This document shows positions 1 through 6,299 of a DNA stretch of 12,165 nt, one piece after another. This DNA is from Chlorobiota bacterium. Lineage in GTDB: Bacteria; Bacteroidota; Ignavibacteria; Ignavibacteriales; Ignavibacteriaceae. The stretch lies in the NCBI GenBank assembly GCA_008363265.1, contig RHKR01000026.1, positions 2,436 through 14,600 of the forward strand, written 5' to 3'. The notes under the pieces were generated by a model. That model saw only the letters and a list, made by a program, of their open reading frames with translations, searched no databases and was not told the origin of the DNA. Numbering within the stretch: position 1 is the stretch's first letter; each line of letters opens with the position of its first letter. A program made the translations under genes and the position numbers.

Positions 1-292
1 TGCCCCGGCTATCGACCGATACTTTAAGAAGATTGTTGTTCGAGAGGGATGAAGTGTCGCCGGGTATGTGGCTGTGATTTTTGAAGTAGTGCCCATCGTA
101 TCTGTCGAGTCCGCCCCAGGTTGCTATCCAAAGGAAACCCTCCTGACTTTGGGCAATCGACCTTACCGCTGCTTGAGAAAGCCCCTGCTCAACGCCGAGC
201 AGTACAGGTTTTCTCTGCGCGAACCACTGCTCCTGCTGCATCAAAAGCAGCAGGAAAGTAAACAGCGTGATCCGCGCAAAAACCCGTGTCAT
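1..292 (-). CDS. Secreted beta-propeller sensor protein, N-terminal fragment (two-component regulator propeller type)
   Basis: This is the first 97 codons of a minus-strand gene whose remainder lies beyond the left edge. It reads MTRVFARITLFTFLLLLMQQ, a signal peptide with a likely cut near WFA-QR (about residue 25). It then has a Reg_prop-style repeat at about 38-66 (GLSQAAVRSIAQSQEG, FLWIATWGGLDRYDG) and a second segment with the typical SLSNN spacing (72-87). In known members these repeats form the periplasmic propeller of hybrid histidine kinases, diguanylate cyclases or LuxR/HTH-linked sensors common in Bacteroidota; which output domain this one carries cannot be seen. I chose the ATG at 292 because the nearest upstream ATG in another frame (300) hits TGA at once, and a G-rich ribosome-binding-like run precedes it. 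The YitT gene ends 22 bp upstream on the same strand, so co-transcription is possible. Confidence 0.82.
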   Translation of the reverse strand, partial: MTRVFARITLFTFLLLLMQQEQWFAQRKPVLLGVEQGLSQAAVRSIAQSQEGFLWIATWGGLDRYDGHYFKNHSHIPGDTSSLSNNNLLKVSVDSRG

Positions 293-314
293 CCCGGCAT
301 TCCCCCCTTTGTTC

Positions 315-1250
315 TCAGATCCTTCGCCTGAATCCGTCACCCAGGATCTCATGAACATTGTTGATGATCATGAAGGCTGTGGGGTCAACCTTGTGGACGA
401 TCTCAGTGAGTTTTGGCAGCTCTTTATTTGTGATAACCGTATAGATAACCTCACGGTCGATGTTGCGGTAGAGACCTCTCGACTTCAAGGCAGTCGCCCC
501 GCGGCTAAGTTCGTTCATAATAGCCTCACCTACCTCATCGTTCTTGTCGGAGATGATTATCGCCGCCTTGGCATAGTCGAATCCGTCGATTATCAGGTCA
601 ACCAGTCTTGAGGAGATGAAGAGGAGAAGAATGGCATAAAGTGTGAGTGAGAGGGCCGGTTTTTCGGGGCTCAGGCCTTTCCACTCGATAACCGAACCGG
701 CGAGGAGTATCACGAAGATATCGATCAGAATGATCGCCGTGCCCGGTTTCATGCCATATTTCTTTTTCAGAATTGCAGCCACGATGTCAGAGCCCGCGGT
801 GGTTCCTCCGAACTTGAAGATAATGCCGAGACCCGTTCCAAGGAGAACAGCTCCGATTATTATCAGAAAGAGGAAATCATGTTTGAGAAGGTCCTGTACG
901 GTTTGGGAGTCCTGCAGGCGGATGAAGCCGAGACCGGGGAAATCACCCCTGAGCATGTCGATGAAGAAGGAGTTGATTGTAAAGCCGTAAAAGGTTCTTA
1001 TTCCGAACGATTTTCCAAGCTCCTTCAGCCCCCATATATATAACGGTACATTCAGCACCCAGATCGCGATACCGACGGGGATGGCCCCGTTCGTAAAATA
1101 ATAAAGCGCCATCGAGAGTCCGCTGACACCTCCCGGCACCACTTTCGCGTCGATAAGGAAGATGCTGATACCGAGCGCCATTATAAAGGCACCGAGGGCG
1201 ATCAACAAGTAATCTGTTATAATTCGTTTTTTAGATTTAATAAGGTCCAT
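315..1250 (-). CDS. YitT family membrane protein with C-terminal DUF2179 domain
   Basis: This is a polytopic inner-membrane protein of the YitT (DUF161) family, about 311 aa. Hydrophobic segments fill residues 13-225, including the family-like stretch FGGTTAGSDIVAAIL about two thirds of the way through that region. A soluble C-terminal DUF2179-type alpha/beta domain follows (about 230-300, with SRGLYRNIDREVIYTVI and ending VHEILGDGF). The biochemical role of the family is not settled; a transport function is assumed from its topology. Two starts are possible: ATG at 1250 (MDLIKSKKRI, close to the first membrane segment as in relatives, with AGGA very close to the ATG) or TTG at 1283, which has a better spaced AGAGG and would add 11 residues. 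I prefer the ATG. The gene is divergent from the MerR-type regulator and stands just upstream of the propeller gene. Confidence 0.9.
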   Translation of the reverse strand: MDLIKSKKRIITDYLLIALGAFIMALGISIFLIDAKVVPGGVSGLSMALYYFTNGAIPVGIAIWVLNVPLYIWGLKELGKSFGIRTFYGFTINSFFIDMLRGDFPGLGFIRLQDSQTVQDLLKHDFLFLIIIGAVLLGTGLGIIFKFGGTTAGSDIVAAILKKKYGMKPGTAIILIDIFVILLAGSVIEWKGLSPEKPALSLTLYAILLLFISSRLVDLIIDGFDYAKAAIIISDKNDEVGEAIMNELSRGATALKSRGLYRNIDREVIYTVITNKELPKLTEIVHKVDPTAFMIINNVHEILGDGFRRRI

Positions 1251-1283
1251 ATTCCTGTGTTTTTTTGTTTTTTGAGTTAGCAA

Positions 1284-1417
1284 AAATACCTCTTTTACCC
1301 CACGCGATAAAAATTATGAAGAATGATTCATTTTTTACTTGCACCTGAAGTTTAAAAAGATATATTAGTGTACGTTAACTGTTATCTTTTTTTGAAACGA
1401 ACGTTCAGGTATAGGTT
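1284..1417. promoter_or_regulatory. Divergent intergenic region between YitT and the MerR-type regulator
   Basis: This AT-rich gap holds start signals for both directions. On the plus strand TTGCAC (1339-1344) and TATATT (1361-1366) are separated by 16 bp and could be -35/-10 elements for the regulator gene. Two short symmetric words could be operators: AATGATTCATT (1322-1332), which is symmetric around its central base, and GAACGTTC (1399-1406), a perfect 8-bp palindrome 11 bp before the regulator start. ACGTT also occurs at 1372-1376, next to GTTAAC. No strong ribosome binding site precedes the regulator ATG. All assignments here come from reading the bases and are weak. Confidence 0.3.
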
Positions 1418-2134
1418 ATGAAAGAGATATTCACCGCGGATGAGTTCGCATCAAAGCTCGGAATATCAAAAAGAATACTCGCTGACTGGGAGAAGGAGGA
1501 ACTTGTAAAGCCCTCCGGTACTTCAGATGAGGGAGTTCCCCTCTACACTGCCTGGCAGTTTGAGCGGGGGCAACACCTCAAGAAGCTACACGAGCTCGGC
1601 TACGGGTTCGACGATATTAAAAAGATCATTAAGAAAGTGGGCCTCCCAAAAGTGAGCTCGGAAAACGGAAAACAGAACCTGAACGAGAGCTATCTGACCG
1701 TCGGGCAGATAGCTGAAAGCGTGAAGGTAAGCCCCAGAACCATCAAGCACTGGGAGGAGATGGGGATAATCGAACCCGATATGCGCAGCGAAGGAGGTTA
1801 CCGCCTCTACGCCCGCCGCTGGGTTTTCATCGCCAATCTGATAAAAGACCTCCAGCTCTTCGGCTACTCCTTGGACGAGATAAAAAAGGTGTCCGACTAT
1901 TTCCGCGTGTTTCTCGACCTCTCATCAAACCTCGAGACACACAAGATCGACGACGCGGAAGGAAAACTTAACGAGCTGCTGATCGCGATCGATGGTTTGT
2001 TCGACAAGATGGAGCTCTTCAAAGCCGGGATCTCCCGTTGGGAAGACCTCCTGAAGAAAAAGAAAAAAGAGATAATCACGCTCAAACAGAAAAATTCAAA
2101 ACGCCCGCAGGCGGCCACGGAGGATCAAAAATGA
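1418..2134 (+). CDS. Transcriptional regulator with two tandem MerR-type DNA-binding domains
   Basis: This 238-aa regulator carries two MerR winged helix-turn-helix domains in one chain. The first is at about residues 4-75 (FTADEFASKLGISKRILADWEKEELVKPS, then LYTAWQFER and a GYGFDDIKKII helix). The second is at about 92-162 (YLTVGQIAESVKVSPRTIKHWEEMGIIEP, GGYRLYARR, LFGYSLDEIKKV) and is the better match to the family. A helical C-terminal part (165-225) looks like a coiled coil and ends in a Lys-rich tail. Classic MerR proteins have one such domain and dimerise, so two per chain may allow binding as a monomer or to a longer operator. No Cys-based metal site is visible. The stop codon overlaps the start of the hydrolase gene (ATGA), so the two are translationally coupled and the regulator probably controls that unit. 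Confidence 0.88.
   Translation: MKEIFTADEFASKLGISKRILADWEKEELVKPSGTSDEGVPLYTAWQFERGQHLKKLHELGYGFDDIKKIIKKVGLPKVSSENGKQNLNESYLTVGQIAESVKVSPRTIKHWEEMGIIEPDMRSEGGYRLYARRWVFIANLIKDLQLFGYSLDEIKKVSDYFRVFLDLSSNLETHKIDDAEGKLNELLIAIDGLFDKMELFKAGISRWEDLLKKKKKEIITLKQKNSKRPQAATEDQK
2119..2123 (+). promoter_or_regulatory. Ribosome binding site of the hydrolase gene
   Basis: GGAGG lies 7 nt before the ATG at 2131, inside the last codons of the regulator. It fixes the hydrolase start at 2131, not at the in-frame ATG at 2038, which lies well inside the regulator gene. Confidence 0.75.
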
Positions 2135-3372
2135 GCTTCCTCGACCTTTATTCGAATCTAAAGGAACACTTTAATACTGTTGATCCAATTATAGATATCA
2201 ATGGTCACGATGTAAGAGTGACCAACCACCCCTTCATCAGCGACACTTCGAGGGCCTTCCCCGAGGGAGATGAGTACTCTGAGCTCAATCCTCTGGTGAA
2301 AGCCCTTATGAAGTATTACCTCTCGCAGAATGAGTTCTCCGACCGCTACCTGATGAAACGGCTGAACACCCCTGACAGCACGGTTGAAGAGAACAATTCG
2401 TTCACATTCTCGATGATGAGCGATGAAAAGGCGGCCAATTCTGACACCGCGATCCTCCTTCTGCACGGACTGAACGAACGCGGCTGGGAGAAATACCTCC
2501 CCTGGGCACACCGTCTGGTGAAACTGACGGGGCAACCCGTCATCCTCTTTCCACACGCGTTTCACATGCACAGGGCGCCGAAGTGCTGGTCGGATTTCCG
2601 CCTGATGAAAGAGATATCGAACGAACGGAAAGTGCTCCTCCCGGCAGTTGAGATGTCGAGCCCCATAAATGTCGCCATCTCTTCCCGACTCCAGTTCGTA
2701 CCGCAGAGATTCGTCTATTCAGGACTTCAGACCATCTACGACATCACTAAACTGGCCCAGATGGCTCAGGAAGGTGAGATAGCGGGACTGAAACCGGGCA
2801 CAAAACTTAACATATTCGGCTACTCGATCGGCGCGTTCATCGCCCAGATAGTGATGATGAGCAACCCCCTCGGGCTTTTCAACAGTTCGAAGTGCGTCCT
2901 TTTCTGCGGGGGAACCACCCTTGACAGGATGGAGCCGACAAACAAATACATCCTCGATAGCGAGGCCGCCGGGGCACTGAAGGATTTCTATGTCCACCGT
3001 CTCGAGCAGAACCTTGCCACTGATGACAGACTGAGGGCACTGTTCAGTCCCGACGCGGGCGAAACCTTCCTTTTCAAGTCTATGCTCTCACATGATGCAG
3101 GGCTGATCGCGCGTAAAAGACACCTCGCCAAGATAAGGGACAGGATCTGCGGCATCGCCCTCGATAAAGACCTCGTTATGCCCCCGTGGGCGATCGGCGA
3201 GGCACTCGCGAGCGATCACCCGAGAGAGATATCATTCGACACGGTTGATCTCGACTACGACTACACCCACGAGAATCCCTTCCCCATCCTCACTAAGATA
3301 AGGGACAAAGTCGATGACGGTTTCTCTGCCGTTTTCTCGAAAGCAGCATCATTTTTCAACGGCGCGGAGTGA
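2131..3372 (+). CDS. Alpha/beta hydrolase, DUF6051-like
   Basis: This 413-aa predicted soluble serine hydrolase has no signal peptide. An extended N-terminal region (1-100) precedes the core. The oxyanion-hole strand reads AILLLHGLNERGWEKYLPWA (H112-G113). The nucleophile elbow is IFGYSIGAFIAQ with Ser232. The acid is probably in GIALDKDLVMPP (Asp345 or Asp347), and DYTHENPFP supplies His380, so a Ser-Asp-His triad can be proposed. Length and the LFPHAFHMHRAPKCWSDFR insertion after the core strand remind me of the uncharacterised DUF6051 family; that family name is from memory. The substrate is unknown. The gene overlaps the tandem-MerR regulator by 4 nt and has a good GGAGG site, so the pair is one transcription unit, perhaps induced by the hydrolase substrate. 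148 bp of AT-rich DNA separates it from the cytochrome operon. Confidence 0.85.
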   Translation: MSFLDLYSNLKEHFNTVDPIIDINGHDVRVTNHPFISDTSRAFPEGDEYSELNPLVKALMKYYLSQNEFSDRYLMKRLNTPDSTVEENNSFTFSMMSDEKAANSDTAILLLHGLNERGWEKYLPWAHRLVKLTGQPVILFPHAFHMHRAPKCWSDFRLMKEISNERKVLLPAVEMSSPINVAISSRLQFVPQRFVYSGLQTIYDITKLAQMAQEGEIAGLKPGTKLNIFGYSIGAFIAQIVMMSNPLGLFNSSKCVLFCGGTTLDRMEPTNKYILDSEAAGALKDFYVHRLEQNLATDDRLRALFSPDAGETFLFKSMLSHDAGLIARKRHLAKIRDRICGIALDKDLVMPPWAIGEALASDHPREISFDTVDLDYDYTHENPFPILTKIRDKVDDGFSAVFSKAASFFNGAE

Positions 3373-3520
3373 CCCTTCCTTCAGCGAATAATAACAAAAC
3401 CGTATTATTATAGTAAAATATTTTATAAATATAGCGATTTTTCTTGCCTGATTTCGCACGGGAATTTATTTTAGGGTATAAAATAAATTTTTGTTTTGAA
3501 CATTGAAGTAATCGAAGATC
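3373..3520 (+). promoter_or_regulatory. AT-rich promoter/operator region before the octaheme cytochrome operon
   Basis: No gene fits in this gap. It starts with a weak AT hairpin (AATAATA 3387-3393 with TATTATT 3403-3409), which could end the hydrolase transcript. Further on, TTGCCT (3444-3449) and TATTTT (3467-3472) have 17-bp spacing and could be a promoter for the cytochrome operon. The second element lies inside a perfect 11-bp inverted repeat listed separately. The start codon at 3521 has only a weak upstream GAAG. Confidence 0.35.
3463..3489. repeat. Perfect 11-bp A/T inverted repeat, candidate operator
   Basis: AATTTATTTTA (3463-3473) is followed by a 5-nt spacer GGGTA and its exact reverse complement TAAAATAAATT (3479-3489), 31 bp before the octaheme cytochrome start. 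It overlaps a possible -10 element. It has no G or C in the arms and only TTTTG after it, so a dimeric regulator site is more likely than a terminator. The matching regulator is unknown. Confidence 0.5.
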
Positions 3521-5098
3521 ATGAAAAAAATAGTCGTAATTCTGGTTGTTTTTTTCCTTACCGTTATTAGCGTGATATTGTTTCTCAGACCCAACGAGAT
3601 TCCTCAGAGCCTGACCTCACAATTGAAGGAAAAATACACTCAAAAGCATGTCCCATCCGTTGACCACAAAAAATTCACGGCTCTCCAAAAGAACTTTTCA
3701 CACCCACGGGAAGTGACCGAAGTCTGCATTACCTGCCACACCGAAAGACACAAGGAAGTGATGCAGTCGAGCCACTGGAACTGGCAGAGGGAAGAGTATG
3801 TGAAAGGCCGCGGCATTATCCATATCGGAAAACACAACGCGATCAACAACTTCTGCATTGGCGTCGAAGGTAACGAGCAAAGCTGCGCGAAGTGCCACAT
3901 CGGCTTCGGTATGACCAGCGACCTGAAGGCCCTGACCGACTCGACCAACATAGACTGCCTCGTCTGCCACGACAACTCCGATACCTATGTGAAAGGCTCG
4001 GAAATGGCGGGTGCCCCGGACCCAAAGGTTAACCTGAGCACCGTCGCGCAAAATGTCGGAAAACCAACACGCTCCAACTGCGGCGTTTGCCACTTCTATG
4101 GCGGCGGCGGAAATAATGTCAAGCACGGCGACCTTGAATCATCGATGTTCGAACCATCCAAGGATATCGATGTCCACATGGCTGTCGAGGGGGCAAATAT
4201 GTCATGCGTCGACTGTCACACCTCCCAAAATCACAAGATGAAGGGGAAGGTTTACTCCCTCTCTTCTATGAACCGCGACAGGTCATCATGCGAACAGTGC
4301 CATACCGAGGCACCACACGAAGCGGCAATTCTGAACGAACACACACTTAAGGTTGCATGCCAAACCTGCCATATCCCCGTTTACGCCAAGGTTAACGCCA
4401 CCAAAACCGAGTGGGACTGGTCGACCGCGGGTCAACTGAAAGACGGAAAACCCTTCGAGATAGACGACAAAGACGGTAACCACACCTATCTTTCTATAAA
4501 AGGAACATTCAAGTGGGGCAAAAACCTGAAGCCTGACTACATCTGGTTCAACGGTACTGCCGACCACTACCTCCTCGGAGACACCATAGCAGACACTTCC
4601 AAACCCCTTCAGATTAATACCCTGAATGGCTCTTACTCCGATCCCGACTCGAAGATCACCCCCGTGAAAATTCACAAGGCTAAACAGCCTTACGACCCCG
4701 TTACCAAAATGCTGATTCAACCGAAACTCTTCGCCGACACGAAAGGTGAGGGTGCTTTCTGGAAGGACTTCGACTGGAAGCGCGCCTCCGCTGTCGGTAT
4801 GGCCGAGGTGAACCTCCCCTTCAGCGGTGAGTATTCATTCATTGAAACTGAGATGACCTGGCCCATTAACCACATGGTCTCCTCAAAGGAACTTACCGTT
4901 GACTGTGTCGAGTGCCACTCCCGTAACGAAAGCAGACTCGCGGGACTGAACGACTTCTACATGCCCGCCCGCGACTACTCACCACTGATCGACACCGCCG
5001 GCAACTGGGTGATCATCCTGAGCATCATCGGCGTCTTCGCCCACGGCTCAGCGCGCGTTTACTCCTCCAGAAAACAGAAGAAAGGGGCCTCAAAATGA
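3521..5098 (+). CDS. Octaheme cytochrome c, tetrathionate reductase (Otr) type, membrane-anchored
   Basis: This 525-aa periplasmic multiheme cytochrome has eight CxxCH sites: residues 69-73, 122-126, 146-150, 187-191, 229-233, 257-261, 280-284 and 462-466. The long heme-free stretch before the last site, the segment HNAINNFCIGVEGNEQSC (105-122) and DCLVCH followed by TYVKG fit the octaheme tetrathionate reductase family. In Shewanella Otr the active-site heme has a Lys ligand in place of His and a nearby Cys; Lys158 and Cys112 are my candidates here. Known members reduce tetrathionate and in vitro also nitrite and hydroxylamine; the true substrate here is not shown. Both ends are hydrophobic (4-22 and about 493-509, then a basic tail), so the protein seems tethered by two membrane segments. 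Its stop overlaps the cytochrome b start (ATGA), which supplies the likely electron donor. Confidence 0.9.
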   Translation: MKKIVVILVVFFLTVISVILFLRPNEIPQSLTSQLKEKYTQKHVPSVDHKKFTALQKNFSHPREVTEVCITCHTERHKEVMQSSHWNWQREEYVKGRGIIHIGKHNAINNFCIGVEGNEQSCAKCHIGFGMTSDLKALTDSTNIDCLVCHDNSDTYVKGSEMAGAPDPKVNLSTVAQNVGKPTRSNCGVCHFYGGGGNNVKHGDLESSMFEPSKDIDVHMAVEGANMSCVDCHTSQNHKMKGKVYSLSSMNRDRSSCEQCHTEAPHEAAILNEHTLKVACQTCHIPVYAKVNATKTEWDWSTAGQLKDGKPFEIDDKDGNHTYLSIKGTFKWGKNLKPDYIWFNGTADHYLLGDTIADTSKPLQINTLNGSYSDPDSKITPVKIHKAKQPYDPVTKMLIQPKLFADTKGEGAFWKDFDWKRASAVGMAEVNLPFSGEYSFIETEMTWPINHMVSSKELTVDCVECHSRNESRLAGLNDFYMPARDYSPLIDTAGNWVIILSIIGVFAHGSARVYSSRKQKKGASK

Positions 5099-5763
5099 AA
5101 AAACAGGTTTATATCTACAGATCATTCGAACGCTTCTGGCACTGGACTCAAGCCTTCCTCATCTTTTTTCTGGCCGCGACCGGTTTCGAAGTGCATGGCT
5201 CGTTTACCTTTTTTGGGTATCAAAACGCGGTCGAGTACCACAACATCGCCGCCTATGCATTTATTGTACTTATTGCATTTGCCATATTCTGGCACTTCTC
5301 AACCGGTGAGTGGAAGCAGTATCTGCCGACCTTTACTAACATTAAAGCCCAGATAAACTTCTATCTGATCGGCATTTTCAGCAACGCGCCACATCCTACA
5401 AAGAAAACGGTGCTCAGCAAGCTAAACCCGCTTCAGAGACTCGTTTATCTCGGTCTTAAGCTCCTAGTAATACCTGTCATGGTCATCTCCGGGCTTCTCT
5501 ATATGTTCTACCGCTACCCGCAGAAGGGAAGTGTCGTCGGACTGAACCTCGAGACGATCGAACCGATAGCGCTATTCCACACGGCCGGTGCCTTTGCCCT
5601 CATCGCTTTCATTGTCGTGCACCTTTACCTGATAACGACTGGTCATAAACCGACAACAAACCTTAAAGCGATGATCACGGGATATGAGGAATTGGACGAT
5701 GACCAGGGTGAAAAGCCGGAGAAAACAACAACCGCCCCTGAACCCGTAAAAACTGAAAATTGA
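5095..5763 (+). CDS. Membrane cytochrome b, quinol-to-octaheme electron donor
   Basis: This 222-aa inner-membrane b-type cytochrome is of the FdnI/hydrogenase-b/thiosulfate-reductase-b (cytochrome b/b6 domain) kind. Four membrane segments are visible by eye: about 16-33, 51-68, 117-138 and 158-181. Candidate heme-iron ligands are His16 (ERFWHW), His49 or His67, His162 (LFHTAG) and His176 (VVHLYL), which would allow two hemes. The C-terminal 40 residues are charged, Thr/Pro-rich and probably cytoplasmic. AGGGG lies 7 nt before its ATG, and the ATG overlaps the stop of the octaheme gene, so the two products are probably made together. Quinol oxidation in the membrane and electron transfer to the periplasmic octaheme protein is the expected role; this is inferred from context. 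Confidence 0.88.
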   Translation: MKKQVYIYRSFERFWHWTQAFLIFFLAATGFEVHGSFTFFGYQNAVEYHNIAAYAFIVLIAFAIFWHFSTGEWKQYLPTFTNIKAQINFYLIGIFSNAPHPTKKTVLSKLNPLQRLVYLGLKLLVIPVMVISGLLYMFYRYPQKGSVVGLNLETIEPIALFHTAGAFALIAFIVVHLYLITTGHKPTTNLKAMITGYEELDDDQGEKPEKTTTAPEPVKTEN

Positions 5764-5771
5764 GGACCACG

Positions 5772-6299
5772 ATGAACGAAACTAAATATATGAATCCTTA
5801 TCTGGCAGGCTTCTTCCTGGGCCTGCTTCTGCTGATCACCATTTTTATCACCGGCCGGGGCCTCGGTGCCAGCGGCGCGGTTAAAAGCGGAGTTATAGCC
5901 ACAGTAACCTCAGTGGCTCCCGCGCACACACAGGACTCAAAATTCTACAGCGAGTACATGAAAGAGCACGACGACAACCCCCTGAAGAACTGGCTGGTGT
6001 TCGAAGTGCTGGGGGTTATCTTTGGTGCCTTCATTTCAGGACTCGTATCTAACAGGCTTAACTTTACCCTCGAAAAAATACCGACCGTAACCACCAAAAC
6101 CCGTGTGATAACCGCTCTCATAGGAGGTGCCCTCTTCGGACTCGGTTCGCAACTCGGTCGCGGATGCACCAGCGGCTCCGCCCTCAGTGGTATGGCGGTT
6201 CTCTCGGCAGGAGGCCTGATCACAATGTTCGCGATCTTCGGCGGGGCATATGCCTTCGCTTGGTTCTTCCGTAAATTATGGCTGGAAGGAGGTAAATAA
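5772..6299 (+). CDS. YeeE/YedE family half-transporter 1 (thiosulfate/sulfur transport)
   Basis: This 175-aa protein corresponds to one half of a YeeE/YedE (sulfur_transp, DUF395) carrier. The N-terminal membrane segment (9-27) is followed by a polar stretch (53-72), then segments at about 73-92, 111-128 and 143-166. The family signature GSQLGRGCTSGSALSG holds its only cysteine, Cys132. In characterised TsuA, Cys residues in such motifs line the thiosulfate path; full-length TsuA carries two such halves. The ATG at 5772 is chosen because GAGG (5762-5765) lies 6 nt before it; an alternative TTG at 5760 overlaps the cytochrome b stop and has no site of its own. The next gene, the second half, begins 1 nt inside its stop codon, so the two presumably form one heteromeric carrier. 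Confidence 0.88.
   Translation: MNETKYMNPYLAGFFLGLLLLITIFITGRGLGASGAVKSGVIATVTSVAPAHTQDSKFYSEYMKEHDDNPLKNWLVFEVLGVIFGAFISGLVSNRLNFTLEKIPTVTTKTRVITALIGGALFGLGSQLGRGCTSGSALSGMAVLSAGGLITMFAIFGGAYAFAWFFRKLWLEGGK
6287..6292 (+). promoter_or_regulatory. Strong ribosome binding site of half-transporter 2
   Basis: AGGAGG lies 6 nt before the ATG at 6299, the strongest such site in the window. It sits in the last codons of half-transporter 1 and supports coupled, abundant translation of the YeeE-rhodanese protein. Confidence 0.75.

Noticed and set aside
68..331. Plus-strand open frame of 87 codons near the left edge
   Set aside because: It is antisense to the propeller gene, which shows a signal peptide and clear Reg_prop repeats; the plus frame has no recognisable features.
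2038..2130. Longer N-terminus for the hydrolase starting at 2038
   Set aside because: It would overlap the regulator by almost 100 bp and encode a Lys/Arg-rich tail read out of the regulator frame; the ATG at 2131 has GGAGG at proper distance.
3521..5098. Nitrite reductase NrfA-type or hydroxylamine oxidoreductase-type cytochrome
   Set aside because: No CxxCK site as in NrfA, and no crosslinking Tyr context typical of Hao was seen; heme spacing and segments fit Otr better.
5760..5771. TTG start for half-transporter 1
   Set aside because: The ATG at 5772 has a well placed GAGG and matches the expected N-terminus.
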